A DNA stretch of 64,000 nucleotides from Roseateles aquatilis (GCF_002205645.1 NZ_NIOF01000003.1:62001-126000); one strand, 5' to 3'. Positions 1 to 9,229 are shown, counted from the first letter of the stretch. Notes: a model not told the origin generated them from the letters alone. Program-made: numbers and translations.

Positions 1-1023
1 AGCGACCGGGCGCTGCTCGCTGGCATGCTGCAGGTCGTCACTGACGAGATCCAGCGGCTGAAGAGCATCCGGTTTCTGACCGAGTGTGCGGGCGAAACGG
101 CGACGAACACCATCACCAAGATGGGCAACGACATTGCCGACACCGTGATTACTCCCCGGCTGCGCGACAGATTTCAGGAGGAGATTGTCAGGCTTGCGGC
201 CTCGAAGGTTCGCGTCGAAATCGTGCGCTCCGGCGGCAAGTACGGCTCACCGCAGTATCAGGTGCGCCTCTTCGCCAAGCCGGATGCCAAGGTCCACGAA
301 ATCCTGAGCGAAGGGGAAAAGACCTGCGTGGCGCTGGCCGCCTTCATGACCGAGCTTGCCACCGCGATGCACCGCTCTGCTCTGGTCTTCGATGACCCGG
401 TGTCCTCGTTGGACCATCGCTGGCGTGGGCAGGTGGCCAAGCGTCTCGTGGAAGAAGCGGAGAACCGTCAGGTCATTGTCTTCACGCATGATCTGGTGTT
501 CGTGAACGATCTGAATGACCACGCGACGAAGACCGGGCGGGCAGTGCGGCTCACGACGCTCAGTCGTGGCGCCGCGGGAGCCGGTATGGTGGCCGACGGC
601 CTGCCCTGGAAGGCCCAGAGCGTCGAAGATCGCATCGACAAGCTGGAGAAGGCGGCACGTGCGGTAAAGCTGCTGCATGACAACAACCAGGAAGACGAGT
701 ACGCGGTCGAGGTGGCAAAGCTCTACAACTCGCTGCGCGCCACATGGGAGCGCGGCCTGGAAGACATCGCTTTCGTCCGCGTTATTCAGCGCCACAGGGA
801 CTACATCAACGCCAAGGACCTGAAGAAGGTCAGTGCGCTCACCGAGGCTGACTGCGATGCTTTCGCCGCTGGATTCAAGAAGTGCTGCGACATTGTTGAC
901 GCACACGATCCATCCAGCGGTAGGAATGCCGCGCCGCCACCACCTACTGATCTCTTTCAGGACATCCAGGCTTTGAAGGACTGGGCCGCGTCTCTGCGAG
1001 ACAGGCAGAAGAAGATTGCTTGA
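1..1023 (+). CDS. AAA family ATPase, SMC/Rad50-like, C-terminal part (truncated by window edge)
   Basis: The frame is open from base 1, so the N-terminus with the Walker A motif lies outside the window; 340 residues are visible. An ABC-type signature LSEGEKT is at about residues 102-108, a Walker B ending in VFDDPVSSLD at about 128-138 and an H-loop FTHD near 161. This is the layout of the C-terminal ATPase lobe of SMC/Rad50/RecF-like proteins. Such proteins often occur as stand-alone phage-defence or DNA-repair genes on mobile elements, but which system this belongs to cannot be told from the fragment. It runs opposite to the transfer genes and sits where the family normally continues with more tra genes, so it looks like inserted cargo. 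Confidence 0.8.
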   Translation, partial: SDRALLAGMLQVVTDEIQRLKSIRFLTECAGETATNTITKMGNDIADTVITPRLRDRFQEEIVRLAASKVRVEIVRSGGKYGSPQYQVRLFAKPDAKVHEILSEGEKTCVALAAFMTELATAMHRSALVFDDPVSSLDHRWRGQVAKRLVEEAENRQVIVFTHDLVFVNDLNDHATKTGRAVRLTTLSRGAAGAGMVADGLPWKAQSVEDRIDKLEKAARAVKLLHDNNQEDEYAVEVAKLYNSLRATWERGLEDIAFVRVIQRHRDYINAKDLKKVSALTEADCDAFAAGFKKCCDIVDAHDPSSGRNAAPPPPTDLFQDIQALKDWAASLRDRQKKIA

Positions 1024-1114
1024 AACGTATTCGTTCACGCCGATGCTGACGTGCTTGACGAAACAGAGAACCGAAACTACGGCATCGTTCATCTGACCTG
1101 GCGCAGGGCTGCAG

Positions 1115-1864
1115 CTACAGATACTTCTTGAACGTCGCCGCCGCAATGCACACCGCCACGCCGAGCAATGCGGCGCTGGGCAGCAGGATCAGCAGCGGGT
1201 TCACGCTGACCGGCAGTGCCAGGTAAGTCACCCACGGCAGCACGGCCAGCGGGATCAGGCTGGCCCTGGCGCGGTGATAGATGAACCCCGATTCGCGTCC
1301 CGCGCCGAAGCGGCGGATGTCCCGGCGTACCAAGCCGTCCACCAGCCCGACGAAGGCGACCATCAGGAACAGCGGCAGGGTCAGGCACAGCACCAGCAGC
1401 CGCACGAGGAAGACCAGCGTCGTGTAGGCCGCCGCGATCAGGTAGCTCTCCACGTTCACGTAGACCAAGCCGATGTAGTAGCGAAAATCCTTGGTCGGGC
1501 GGTGGCTGCCGGCGCTGGCCTGCGCCGAGGCATCGCGTATCCAGTCCAGCAGACCGCTTTTCACGAACAGCCAGTCGTAGCCTTGCTCGACCAGCCGGTG
1601 TGCGGTGCGCCCCGGCTCCTGCACCAGCGCGCTGCGCGTGAAGTGCGTGGAGAGCTGACCCAGCTCGTAGTGCAGCATGCCCTGGGCGTGGCGCCAGCCC
1701 TGCTCGGGCCAGAAGAAGTGCATGCCGACGCATTCGATCAGGATGCACAGCAGCAGCGCGCCGCACAGCACGCCGAAGAAGCGGAACGGCAGCGTGACCA
1801 GGCCGGCGATCAGGCCTTGCTGTCGCTGCTGCTGGCGCTGGGCCGCGACGGCCGGATCGCTCAT
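1115..1864 (-). CDS. ICE membrane protein, TIGR03747 (PFL_4697) family
   Basis: A 249-residue inner-membrane protein of the mating-pair apparatus of PFGI-1-type ICEs. Hydrophobic segments are at about residues 20-45, 140-180 and 205-240, with a short amphipathic Gln/Arg-rich N-terminus. The pattern and gene order match the TIGR03747 (DUF4400-like) family, always next to traD. Its ATG overlaps the traD stop (ATGA), so the two are translationally coupled. Its exact role in transfer is not known to me. It is the last gene of this transfer block here; the next gene leftwards is cargo on the other strand. Confidence 0.88.
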   Translation of the reverse strand: MSDPAVAAQRQQQRQQGLIAGLVTLPFRFFGVLCGALLLCILIECVGMHFFWPEQGWRHAQGMLHYELGQLSTHFTRSALVQEPGRTAHRLVEQGYDWLFVKSGLLDWIRDASAQASAGSHRPTKDFRYYIGLVYVNVESYLIAAAYTTLVFLVRLLVLCLTLPLFLMVAFVGLVDGLVRRDIRRFGAGRESGFIYHRARASLIPLAVLPWVTYLALPVSVNPLLILLPSAALLGVAVCIAAATFKKYL

Positions 1865-4032
1865 GCTTCGGCCTCTTCACCGACGGCCGCCATCTGCTTG
1901 AAGTCGTCCAGCAGGTCGGCGGGCAACCCGCTGTCCTGCAGGCCGGGCAGGCCGGGCAGGCCCTGATTGTCCCACCAGTCGCCGGCCTCGACGTAGTGCT
2001 GGCGCATGTAGCCGGCCAGCTCCTGCAGATCCTTCGGCATGGCCTCGTCGGGGTCGGGCGCCGGCAGCGGCATGCGGACTTTCCATAGGTTGCCGCCCTC
2101 GATCAGCGCGAAGCACTGCCCCTTGGGCAGCGCAACCACATGCGCCGGCTCGATCAGCGGCACGCTGTTGCTGCTGATGCGGTCCTGGGTGTTGGACGTG
2201 AAAGCGGTATTGCCGCGCGGGTCGGAACTGTCGGTGGCGCCGCTCATCAACGCCGTGGCATACACCTCGACCTTGGGCAGTTGTCGCGTCAACAGCTCGG
2301 CGGTGGCGGTCTCGCGCACGCGCAGCATGAACAGATTGTTGAAGTTGCCGACCACCTGGCCGGCCTTGGCCCTGTTGCCGATGCGGGCCTCGATGTCGCT
2401 CAAGGTCTGCGTGTAGGCCGTCACCTGCACGCCGGCACCGCCGCCCTTGTTGACCATCGGAATGAACTCGTCGCCCATGAGTTCATTGAATTCGTCGGCG
2501 TGGACGTTGATCGGAATCTTGGCGCTCATCGCTGCGCCGGGTAGCCCGTCGTCGATGCCGAATTTGTAGATGTGGCCGGCGACCGAGACCAGATCGCTGA
2601 ACATCGAGTTGCCCACCGCCGCCGCGACTTCGGCGTCGGACAGCGCATCCAGCCCCACGTAGACCACCGCACGTTTGCGGATGACCTGCATCCAGTCGAA
2701 GATCGGCCGCGGGTCGGACAGGTCGGAATAGTTCGGTGCGAGCAGTTGCGCGATCTTGCCGGTGGTGAGCTTCTCCAGCAGCGGCAGCAGCGAAGCGACG
2801 ATCTTGTCGAAGTACGTCCGGTCGTAGCGCACCGCGCTGCGCAGGCCATCGAGCACCGGGTCATAGATGCGCACTTGGGACAGGTACTGTTCGAGGGCCA
2901 CCACGCGCTTCTCGCGCCCGATCATGTTGCGCGGGATGTTCTTGTCGTTCAGCTTCGCTTCGAGCTGGACGATGACCTCCCAGGCCTTCGGCTCGTTTTT
3001 GGCGAAGTAGTGCTGGGCATACTCGATGAACAGCGCGTCGATGTTGATGACGTGGCGCTGGATCAGCAGGTAGTCCGGCCGCTGCCCCAGCTCGACCAGG
3101 GCGCGGGCGATGATGTTGACGAAGCGCCAGGCGAATTCGCGGAACGCGGCGCTGTTGCCTTCGCCCGAGAGCTGTCCGGCGATGCGCGTGGCCACCTCGG
3201 AGATCCGCCCGAACCGGCCCACCGCGTTGTAGCGCGCGCTGATGTCCGGCCAGCCCAGGTGGAAGACGTAGAACTCGCCTTCGCGCCCCGCGCGCTTGGC
3301 CTCCACGTACATGCGTTTCAAGAGGTCGGCATCGCCCTTGGGGTCGAAAACGATCACCACCTCGTACTCGCCGGCCGCATTGCGGCGGCGGATGTCCTGA
3401 GTGATGAACAGCTCGGCCAGCCGCGTCTTGCCCACGCGCGTGGTGCCGAGCACCAGCGTGTGCCCCACGCGCTCGCCCAGCGGTAGCGTCACGTCGGTCT
3501 CGTGGGGTTCGATGCCGTGCAGCCGTGGCTGTCCGCCCACCGGCGGCAGAGGCCGGGCCGGGTTGAAGGGGCTGTCCCAGGCCAGGACCCGCGCGAGCTT
3601 CGATAGTGGAAACGGCGCGAACTCCAGCCACTCCTCCATCCGCCGCGCCGCGCGATAGATCGCGGTCGGCTCCACGAAGCGGCGGAACTCCGGCCGGTAG
3701 GTCTGCATCAGCCGGTGCGTGTGCCGCTGCTCCCACTTGAAACCCCGGCCGATGAACAGCCGTTGCTGGCTCACCGGCACGTTACGGCTGATCATCACGT
3801 AGCGCGGCAGGCGGCGGATGTTGCGCCGGTAGCGCAGAATCGCCCAGGCGTCATGCAGGCGGATGGCGCCGAAGGTCAGGAAGGCCAGCGCCGTTCCCAG
3901 GCCCAGCAGCGGATTCAGCGCGAGCGACCACGGTGCCACCAGGCACAGAAGCGCGGCGCCGGCGCAGACCGCCACGGTGTAAAGCTCCACCGCGGGACGG
4001 AGCAGAACTTCCACCGCATGCGGCTGCGCCAT
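1861..4032 (-). CDS. traD: Type IV coupling protein TraD (TIGR03743)
   Basis: The coupling ATPase that brings the relaxosome-bound DNA to the mating channel at the inner membrane. It has 723 residues. N-terminal hydrophobic segments lie at about 20-60; a Walker A (GTTRVGKT) is at 196-203 and a Walker B (VVIVFDPKGD) ends near 234. The length and the adjacent TIGR03747 and TIGR03765 genes are those of the SXT/PFGI-type TraD family. It lies four bases downstream of the TIGR03765 gene and overlaps the next gene by ATGA, in a tightly packed operon that starts at pilL. It appears intact. Confidence 0.95.
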   Translation of the reverse strand: MAQPHAVEVLLRPAVELYTVAVCAGAALLCLVAPWSLALNPLLGLGTALAFLTFGAIRLHDAWAILRYRRNIRRLPRYVMISRNVPVSQQRLFIGRGFKWEQRHTHRLMQTYRPEFRRFVEPTAIYRAARRMEEWLEFAPFPLSKLARVLAWDSPFNPARPLPPVGGQPRLHGIEPHETDVTLPLGERVGHTLVLGTTRVGKTRLAELFITQDIRRRNAAGEYEVVIVFDPKGDADLLKRMYVEAKRAGREGEFYVFHLGWPDISARYNAVGRFGRISEVATRIAGQLSGEGNSAAFREFAWRFVNIIARALVELGQRPDYLLIQRHVINIDALFIEYAQHYFAKNEPKAWEVIVQLEAKLNDKNIPRNMIGREKRVVALEQYLSQVRIYDPVLDGLRSAVRYDRTYFDKIVASLLPLLEKLTTGKIAQLLAPNYSDLSDPRPIFDWMQVIRKRAVVYVGLDALSDAEVAAAVGNSMFSDLVSVAGHIYKFGIDDGLPGAAMSAKIPINVHADEFNELMGDEFIPMVNKGGGAGVQVTAYTQTLSDIEARIGNRAKAGQVVGNFNNLFMLRVRETATAELLTRQLPKVEVYATALMSGATDSSDPRGNTAFTSNTQDRISSNSVPLIEPAHVVALPKGQCFALIEGGNLWKVRMPLPAPDPDEAMPKDLQELAGYMRQHYVEAGDWWDNQGLPGLPGLQDSGLPADLLDDFKQMAAVGEEAEA

Positions 4033-4036
4033 CGTC

Positions 4037-4570
4037 TCACTGCTCGATGCCGGTGGCGGTGATGAGCACCGGGTAGTGGCGCAGGCCCAGGCGCTGGGCC
4101 AGGTCGTCGCCCGAGGCCGGCGCGAGAGTCAGGCCGGGCACCAGGCGGCGCAGCTCGACCAGCGCCGCCGTCGACTCCACGTTGACCACCAGGCCCACGG
4201 CGCCCAGCTCTCGCAGCGTGGCGTGGCGCTGCCGCAGCCAGGCGCGCGAGCGTGCGTCGTCGCCGACCAGGAACAGCGGCGTCAGGCCCGGCGCGCGGAT
4301 CACGCGGCGCGGCACGTCACCCGGTGACAGGTTCGCCGAGCGCACTGGCAGCATCGCGGCTTCGGCCTCGGCCGAGTTGCCCACGCGCGGGCGTGGCAGC
4401 GGAGTTGGCCGCGCGGTGTCGTCCGGCTGCGGATTCAAGGGCTGGTAGTACGGCAGTGCGGACGCGCCGCCGCGGTCCTCGACCACGATCAGTGGCACGG
4501 AGGCGGTCTGGGCGAAGACGGTGGTCGTGGACAGCAGCCCGATGGCGGCGATGAGGACGATGTGGTTCAT
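4037..4570 (-). CDS. ICE protein, TIGR03765 (PFL_4695) family
   Basis: A 177-residue exported protein with a Sec signal peptide (residues 1-20, ending TVFAQ). A conserved mature part includes VPLIVVEDRGG near 25-35 and LTPLFLVGDDARSRAWL near 95-110. It is a marker of PFGI-1/ICEclc-type transfer operons and always lies between the lytic transglycosylase and traD, as here. It presumably acts in the periplasm in pilus or channel assembly, but the family has no defined biochemical role. Start and stop are coupled with its neighbours: its ATG overlaps the upstream stop by four bases. Confidence 0.9.
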   Translation of the reverse strand: MNHIVLIAAIGLLSTTTVFAQTASVPLIVVEDRGGASALPYYQPLNPQPDDTARPTPLPRPRVGNSAEAEAAMLPVRSANLSPGDVPRRVIRAPGLTPLFLVGDDARSRAWLRQRHATLRELGAVGLVVNVESTAALVELRRLVPGLTLAPASGDDLAQRLGLRHYPVLITATGIEQ

Positions 4571-5166
4571 GGCGTGGTGGCCTGGAGGGTTGTAACGGGA
4601 GCGCCAGGGCCGAGCACGCGGGTCAGGTGCCGGTGCACGCTGCGCCGGTAGCGCGCTGCGGGGGCGCCCCCGGCCGGGCGGTGGTAGCGGCCGATGGCGA
4701 GCAGCCAGTCCTCGCCCGGCGTGTGCTGCTCGCGCAGGATCTCGGCGGCGATGGCGAGGTTGCGGTACGGGTCCAGCAGCTCGCAGGGCTGCGCATAGCG
4801 CTGCGCGTGGTAGCCGAGATTGACCTGGCCGAGCCCAGCGTCGATGCGGGTGGCGGACGTGCGCTTGAGTGCCTGGCGCAGTCCCGCGCAGGCCTCGGCG
4901 CGGGTGGCATAGCGGTACGGCTTACCGGCGACGTTGAGCGTCCACGGCCAGGGCATCAGGCGCCCGCGCAGCCGGGTGCCGCTCTCCTGCAGGGCCACGG
5001 CGTACAGCACCGCCGCCGGCACGTCCGCACGCTGGGCCGCCAGTTGATAGGCCGGCGGCGGGACTTCGCGCGGCGGCGTGGCAAAGGCCGAGGCGCCGGT
5101 GGCGAGCAGCGCGGCGCAGGCGCCCCACAGGGCGCGGCGGCGTTGGGTGGCTACTGGCGCTGCCAT
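4567..5166 (-). CDS. Lytic transglycosylase of the conjugation apparatus
   Basis: A 199-residue exported SLT-domain protein that would open peptidoglycan for the mating channel. Residues 1-29 form a basic, hydrophobic export signal. The SLT catalytic Glu is seen in ALQESGTR (E61), followed by a GLGQVNLGYH motif and NLAIAAEIL, the usual landmarks of family 1 transglycosylases. It overlaps the end of the upstream TIGR03759 gene by 16 bases and the next gene by four. Context as well as motifs support the call. Confidence 0.9.
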   Translation of the reverse strand: MAAPVATQRRRALWGACAALLATGASAFATPPREVPPPAYQLAAQRADVPAAVLYAVALQESGTRLRGRLMPWPWTLNVAGKPYRYATRAEACAGLRQALKRTSATRIDAGLGQVNLGYHAQRYAQPCELLDPYRNLAIAAEILREQHTPGEDWLLAIGRYHRPAGGAPAARYRRSVHRHLTRVLGPGAPVTTLQATTP

Positions 5167-5867
5167 TGCCCGTTCACCTCGCGCACCACGGCCGGCAGTT
5201 CACCGGGCAGGCCGAGCGACAGCCAGCGCCCGGCGTCGTGGTTGAGCGTGACGGTGCGGGCGCGCACCCGGGCCGGGTCGATGCCTGCCTGGGTGGCCCA
5301 CTGGCGGATGCGCGCGTCGTCCTGGCGGCTGCCGACCATGTAGAGATCGAAGGCGGTGCCCGCGGCCTGCAACTGCTGCACGCGCTGCGCGCAGGAAGCG
5401 CAGTCGGCCTTGATGAAGACGGCGAGCCGGCCGGAACCGGTGTTGCCGGCGGCCGGCGTCTTTGCGCCGGGCAGGTTCACGCGCGGCTGGCCGGGCGCGA
5501 GGCGCTGCCAGGCCGCGTCATAGGCGCGCTGGTAGGCGAGCAGCTTCTCGACGCGCCGGGCCTCCATCCGCACCTGCAGCTCCGCGTAGCGCCTGCGTTC
5601 CCCATCGCTGCGGGCCTCGATGCCCAGGGCCGTGAGCGGGTCGAGCTGGGGGGAATGCACGCCGAGCGGCCCCTGCATCAATTGTCGGAAGCGTGCCCAC
5701 TCCTCGGGTTGCAGGCCCCAGTCCCGCGCTTGACGCTCGTCGAGCGCCGCATCGGTGTTGGGCTGTACCTGGCTGGGCACCACGCGCGCATTCGTCACCG
5801 GAGATTGCGCGGAGGCCCCCAGGGAGACGGACAGAAGAACGGCAGCAAGCATCGGCCGCAGGGTCAT
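5151..5867 (-). CDS. ICE protein, TIGR03759 (PFL_4693) family, thioredoxin-like
   Basis: A 238-residue periplasmic protein with a signal peptide ending near LGASAQ (residue 21). The C-terminal half has a thioredoxin-like look: a beta-strand AVFIKADCASC with Cys156 and Cys159 as a CxxC pair, then a helix. The region EEWARFRQLMQGPLG near 56-69 is the family hallmark. By position it is part of the transfer operon; a redox or disulfide role is inferred from the CxxC only. Confidence 0.88.
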   Translation of the reverse strand: MTLRPMLAAVLLSVSLGASAQSPVTNARVVPSQVQPNTDAALDERQARDWGLQPEEWARFRQLMQGPLGVHSPQLDPLTALGIEARSDGERRRYAELQVRMEARRVEKLLAYQRAYDAAWQRLAPGQPRVNLPGAKTPAAGNTGSGRLAVFIKADCASCAQRVQQLQAAGTAFDLYMVGSRQDDARIRQWATQAGIDPARVRARTVTLNHDAGRWLSLGLPGELPAVVREVNGQWQRQ

Positions 5868-5878
5868 GGCCCGCCCTC

Positions 5879-6526
5879 CTACGGCACGGCAAGGCGCTGC
5901 ACCTGGCCGTCCACGCGGAACACGGCGGCGCGAGCCTCGATGGATTGCAGGTGCCAGCCGCTCTCCGCGTCACCCTCGCGCAGCAGCCGGACACTGCCGA
6001 GCGAGGTGGCGGCCATGGGTGCGACCGACAGGAAGCGCTCGCCGCCGCGCAGTTCCACGCCGACCACCTGGAACGGTGGAGCCGGCAGCGCCGGCTTTGT
6101 CACCTCGGGTGCTCGACGGGCGGCGACGGCGGTAGTTTTGCGGGCTTCTTCCAGACGGGTTTCGATCCCGTGCACACGAGCCTGCAAGGTCTGCAGGTCG
6201 ATGGCGAGGCTGTCCGCAGACTGTGCCGCCTCGACACGCGCGATGCGCTCGTCCAGCGCCTGTTGCGCGGTGGCGAATTCGGCCTGGCTGAGCGGCGTAG
6301 GCCGGCGCCTGTCCACCTCGGCCTGCTGTTCGAGTTCGGCCAGCCGCAGGCCCAGCGCCTGGACATGGGCGTCCTGCGCACTGGCCTCGGCCTGTTCGGT
6401 GAGACGCGACAGGCCGACACTGTTGACGACGGCCAGGGTGCTTGTGAGCAGCAGCCAGACGGTCGCGGCGATCTTGAGCCAACGCGTGCGGGAACTGCGC
6501 TCGGATGGCGCTTGGGGAAAGGTCAT
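5879..6526 (-). CDS. ICE transfer-operon membrane protein with coiled coil, function unknown
   Basis: A 215-residue bitopic protein: one membrane segment at about residues 20-40, then a heptad-like Glu/Ala/Leu-rich stretch (about 42-130) that should form a coiled coil. After it comes a compact C-terminal domain (VVGVELRGGERFLSVAP near 150-170) resembling a small beta domain such as those of pilus-assembly proteins. It is coupled by ATGA to the upstream pilL gene and lies 11 bases before TIGR03759. I recognise its position as that of a conserved but unnamed ICE gene; no enzymatic motif is visible. Confidence 0.75.
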   Translation of the reverse strand: MTFPQAPSERSSRTRWLKIAATVWLLLTSTLAVVNSVGLSRLTEQAEASAQDAHVQALGLRLAELEQQAEVDRRRPTPLSQAEFATAQQALDERIARVEAAQSADSLAIDLQTLQARVHGIETRLEEARKTTAVAARRAPEVTKPALPAPPFQVVGVELRGGERFLSVAPMAATSLGSVRLLREGDAESGWHLQSIEARAAVFRVDGQVQRLAVP

Positions 6527-7071
6527 GGCTGCAGTTCCTCGGGCCGGTGGGCGTCCGGCACGGGCGTGGCGGTGCCGGGCGGGTTGGCGGAAAGGAAGGT
6601 GGGAGCACCGTGCCGGCTGAAGCAGACCTGGCGGGTCAAGTCATCGACCGACAGCTCCCAGGTGGGGCCGGCAAGGGTCAGCAAGGCATCGCGCAGCATC
6701 AGCGGACCCACGTGCAGATGTGCGGCAGGCAGCGGCAGCGCGTAAAGCGTGGCGGCCTCGGCCGCATCGCAGAGCCGGTAGCCCGAGCGCAGGAGCACAT
6801 GGCGCATGGCATCGCCCACGCTGGCATCGAGCATGGGCGGAATCGAGACCACCACCGCCTGCTGCAAGAGATCACGCTGCGCGGGCTCCGGCACCAGCTC
6901 GACCAGGGTGTAGCGGCCGTAGCGGGCCACGGGCACCAGTCGCTGCTCCGAAGCTGGCTCGTCGGGCGGTGCTTCTATGTGGTCAGGGGTGGCCGGTGTC
7001 GTCGTGCAGCCGGACAGCAGGCCGCTGAGCACGGCGAAGATGCAGAGAAAACGAGGCAGAGACGGCAGCAT
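6523..7071 (-). CDS. pilL: PilL N-terminal-domain lipoprotein of the ICE type IV pilus/transfer operon (TIGR03748)
   Basis: A 182-residue lipoprotein: signal peptide with lipobox LLSGC near residues 18-22. The mature domain has the PilL2 hallmarks YGRYTLVELVPEPAQRDLL (about 47-65) and a conserved SVDDLTRQVCFSRHG near the end. In PFGI-1-class ICEs this gene opens the transfer operon, as here. Two in-frame starts exist, at 7083 and 7071; the latter gives the more typical signal peptide and is chosen. The usual long PilL C-terminal part is absent, which is normal for this class. Confidence 0.85.
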   Translation of the reverse strand: MLPSLPRFLCIFAVLSGLLSGCTTTPATPDHIEAPPDEPASEQRLVPVARYGRYTLVELVPEPAQRDLLQQAVVVSIPPMLDASVGDAMRHVLLRSGYRLCDAAEAATLYALPLPAAHLHVGPLMLRDALLTLAGPTWELSVDDLTRQVCFSRHGAPTFLSANPPGTATPVPDAHRPEELQP

Positions 7072-7083
7072 GTGGCACCCCAT

Positions 7084-7458
7084 GGCGATGAGATGCCTTC
7101 ACCATTGCAGAACCGTGCTGCGCGGGATGCCGGAAATCCGAAACGCGCGGCGCCCCGTTTCCGAGGGAAGTCAGGACGGGTTCGGGCCCGTCATTTCGCC
7201 GGTGGCGATGGCGCTCGGGTTCGCCGTTGAAGACGCCGCCCGGTCCGGCAAGTGCGGCCGCACCGGTTCGATCCGCTCGATGAACCGGCGAAGTTGCTCC
7301 GGTGACTCGGTGCTCCGACACGGCAGCTGGTCTTCGATGATCAGGATGCGCATGACGGCACCGTTCCAGACGGATGCCGTCAATCTATGGCCCGCTTCGC
7401 GACCGGTCTACTGAAGTGTTTCTGACTTTCCCATCAGGATCGGGCGCGGGGACCGGCC
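7084..7458. other. Intergenic 375 bp between pilL and the MFS gene; possible gene debris
   Basis: No convincing gene. A short minus-strand frame beginning at about 7353 reads MRILIIEDQ, identical in style to the first strand of a response-regulator receiver domain, but it changes at once into unrelated sequence and stops at 7171. This may be the scar of a regulator gene lost when the chromate block was joined to the transfer operon, or chance. The pilL promoter should lie here; I see no clear -35/-10 pair. Confidence 0.4.
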
Positions 7459-8673
7459 TCACGGCGTCGCCTCCCCGTGCCGTCGGAAGGCGCGCCAGAG
7501 CGCGAGGTCATAGGCAATCTTCAGCGCGCCACAGGCCACCAGCGGTGCGGCCAGCCAGCCGGCGGCGAACAGCGCGCCACCGATGGCCGGGCTCACCGCG
7601 GCCGCGAGGCTCCTGGGCACGGCGGTGAAGCTTGCCGCCGCGGCGCGCTCAGCCGGCGTGACTACCGCCATGACGAAGGCCGAGCGCGTCGGCACGTCCA
7701 TCTGCGACAGGGCGCTGCGCAGGAACAGCAACGCGAGCGCCACCGGCAGACTCTCGGCGAGGGCGGCGAGGATCAGGCAGACGCTCGACGGGATGTGGGT
7801 GAACACCATCGTGTTGACGAGGCCGATGCGGCGCGCCACCCAGGGCGCTGCGAGCTGGGAGCCTGCCGAGAGCAGCCCCGCCCAGAAGAAGAACTGGCCG
7901 GCGGCGGCGAGCGAGAGGTCGAAGCGCTCGAACAGCCAGAGCGCGAGCAAGGTGTTGACGATCAGTCCTCCGGCGAAGGCGTCGACCGAGAACAGCGCGG
8001 CCAGTTTGATCACGATGCCGCGCGAAGGCCCCAGTGGTGCGGGCGGCGCCGCCTGTGCGTGGACCGGATGGTTCGGCAGCGTGCGGTAAAGAAGGAAGAT
8101 CGCGACGCCGGTCAGCCCGTAGGCGACGAACATGAGGCGCAGCGCGTCGAGCTGCACCAGGCCCGCATTCGTCAGGGTTTGCGGAATGGCCGTCGCCAGG
8201 GAACCGGCCGCGGCGCACAAGGCGCCGACGAAGGTGTAGCGCGCGAAGAGGAAGGTACGCGCCTCGCCCTGCGCCGACTCGGCCAAGCGGGCGTGCTCCA
8301 GCGGCAGGAAGACGCTGACGTCGCCGGAGCTGGGATTCATCGTGCCGACGAAGGCGACGAGCAGCAGCGGCCAGAAGTCGCCAACGCCACCCAGGCCGGC
8401 CAGCAGCAGACCGGTCAGGCACATCAGTCCGGCGGCGGCGAGCAGCAGCCGGCGCTGCGGGAAGTGATGTCCCCACTGGCCTACCGCCAGGGTCGCCAGC
8501 GCCGAGCCGAGCAGTGTGGCGGTACTGATCAGCCCGACTTCCCATGTGCCCAGCCCCAAGGCCAGCAGATAGACCGGCAGCAGGATGGCGACATAACCGT
8601 CGGTGAAGGCCCGCAGCGCCCGGCCGACGAGCAGCAGGCGCGCCTCGGGCGCGGCCCCGGCGGGTAGCAGCAT
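7459..8673 (-). CDS. MFS transporter in the chromate-resistance block
   Basis: A 404-residue major facilitator with about 12 hydrophobic segments, two halves and a basic central loop near residue 190. The typical MFS start RALRAFTDGYVAILLPVYL is near 17-35 and a WGHHFPQRRLLL loop near 60-72. The start at 8673 overlaps the stop of the ChrB-C-domain gene (TGATG), so the pair is coupled. MFS genes of this type commonly follow ChrB-C proteins in chromate clusters. The substrate is unknown; efflux of chromate or a metal stress product is inference. Confidence 0.82.
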   Translation of the reverse strand: MLLPAGAAPEARLLLVGRALRAFTDGYVAILLPVYLLALGLGTWEVGLISTATLLGSALATLAVGQWGHHFPQRRLLLAAAGLMCLTGLLLAGLGGVGDFWPLLLVAFVGTMNPSSGDVSVFLPLEHARLAESAQGEARTFLFARYTFVGALCAAAGSLATAIPQTLTNAGLVQLDALRLMFVAYGLTGVAIFLLYRTLPNHPVHAQAAPPAPLGPSRGIVIKLAALFSVDAFAGGLIVNTLLALWLFERFDLSLAAAGQFFFWAGLLSAGSQLAAPWVARRIGLVNTMVFTHIPSSVCLILAALAESLPVALALLFLRSALSQMDVPTRSAFVMAVVTPAERAAAASFTAVPRSLAAAVSPAIGGALFAAGWLAAPLVACGALKIAYDLALWRAFRRHGEATP

Positions 8674-9128
8674 CACTTCGAGCCGAGCAGCCGCGCGACC
8701 TTCTTCAGCGGCGTATCCGCACACCAGGCGTAGAGCGCGTCGTACATCACTATGCCTGCCTTCAGCATCTCGTGGTCGTCGGCGAAGTTGAGCGACAGCC
8801 CTTTCGAGATGGCCAGCAGGCCGGCCGCTTCCTTCGCCAGTTGCGGCTGGGCGCAGTCGGCGGCGCGCACGATGATGGCCAGCTTCTGCAAGGACGGGTC
8901 CGTCAGCTGGTATTTGGCGATGAAAGCATCGAAGCTGCATTGATCGCCGTGGTGACCCAGTTCCACCCCGGAGACGTCATAGGGGGTAGCCCCAGTCTCG
9001 GCGGCGATCCTCATGACGTCGCCCGACGGCACGTAGAGAAACTCCGGGCTTTCGTCGATGAAGCGGGCAATCAGCCAGGGACAGGCGATGCGGTCGATTT
9101 TCGGGCGTTCACGGGTAATCCATTGCAT
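8673..9128 (-). CDS. Stand-alone ChrB C-terminal-domain protein (chromate resistance)
   Basis: A 151-residue soluble protein consisting of the ChrB C-terminal domain only (family PF09828): RPKIDRIACPWLIARFID near residues 8-25 and a conserved ADC-containing helix near 89-100. The same domain forms the C-terminal half of the chrB gene at 12137-13081, where RPWVDRLASAWLIRRFID is the equivalent motif, so the block carries two versions. A strong ribosome-binding site (AGGAGA) precedes the ATG. The family is linked to chromate sensing or resistance; whether this short form binds chromate is not known. Confidence 0.85.
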   Translation of the reverse strand: MQWITRERPKIDRIACPWLIARFIDESPEFLYVPSGDVMRIAAETGATPYDVSGVELGHHGDQCSFDAFIAKYQLTDPSLQKLAIIVRAADCAQPQLAKEAAGLLAISKGLSLNFADDHEMLKAGIVMYDALYAWCADTPLKKVARLLGSK

Positions 9129-9229
9129 GACGGTCTCCTACTCTTGTTTCTGAGCGTTCGAACTGCCAGCCCTCGCCGCAATCAGGCAAGCCACGAGGCA
9201 GGGCAAAGAGCGCCAGGGGCCGGCCCGCG

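Noticed and set aside
7171-7383. Possible small response regulator (MRILIIEDQ)
   Set aside because: Only the first nine residues resemble a receiver domain and the rest is unrelated; listed only as possible debris.
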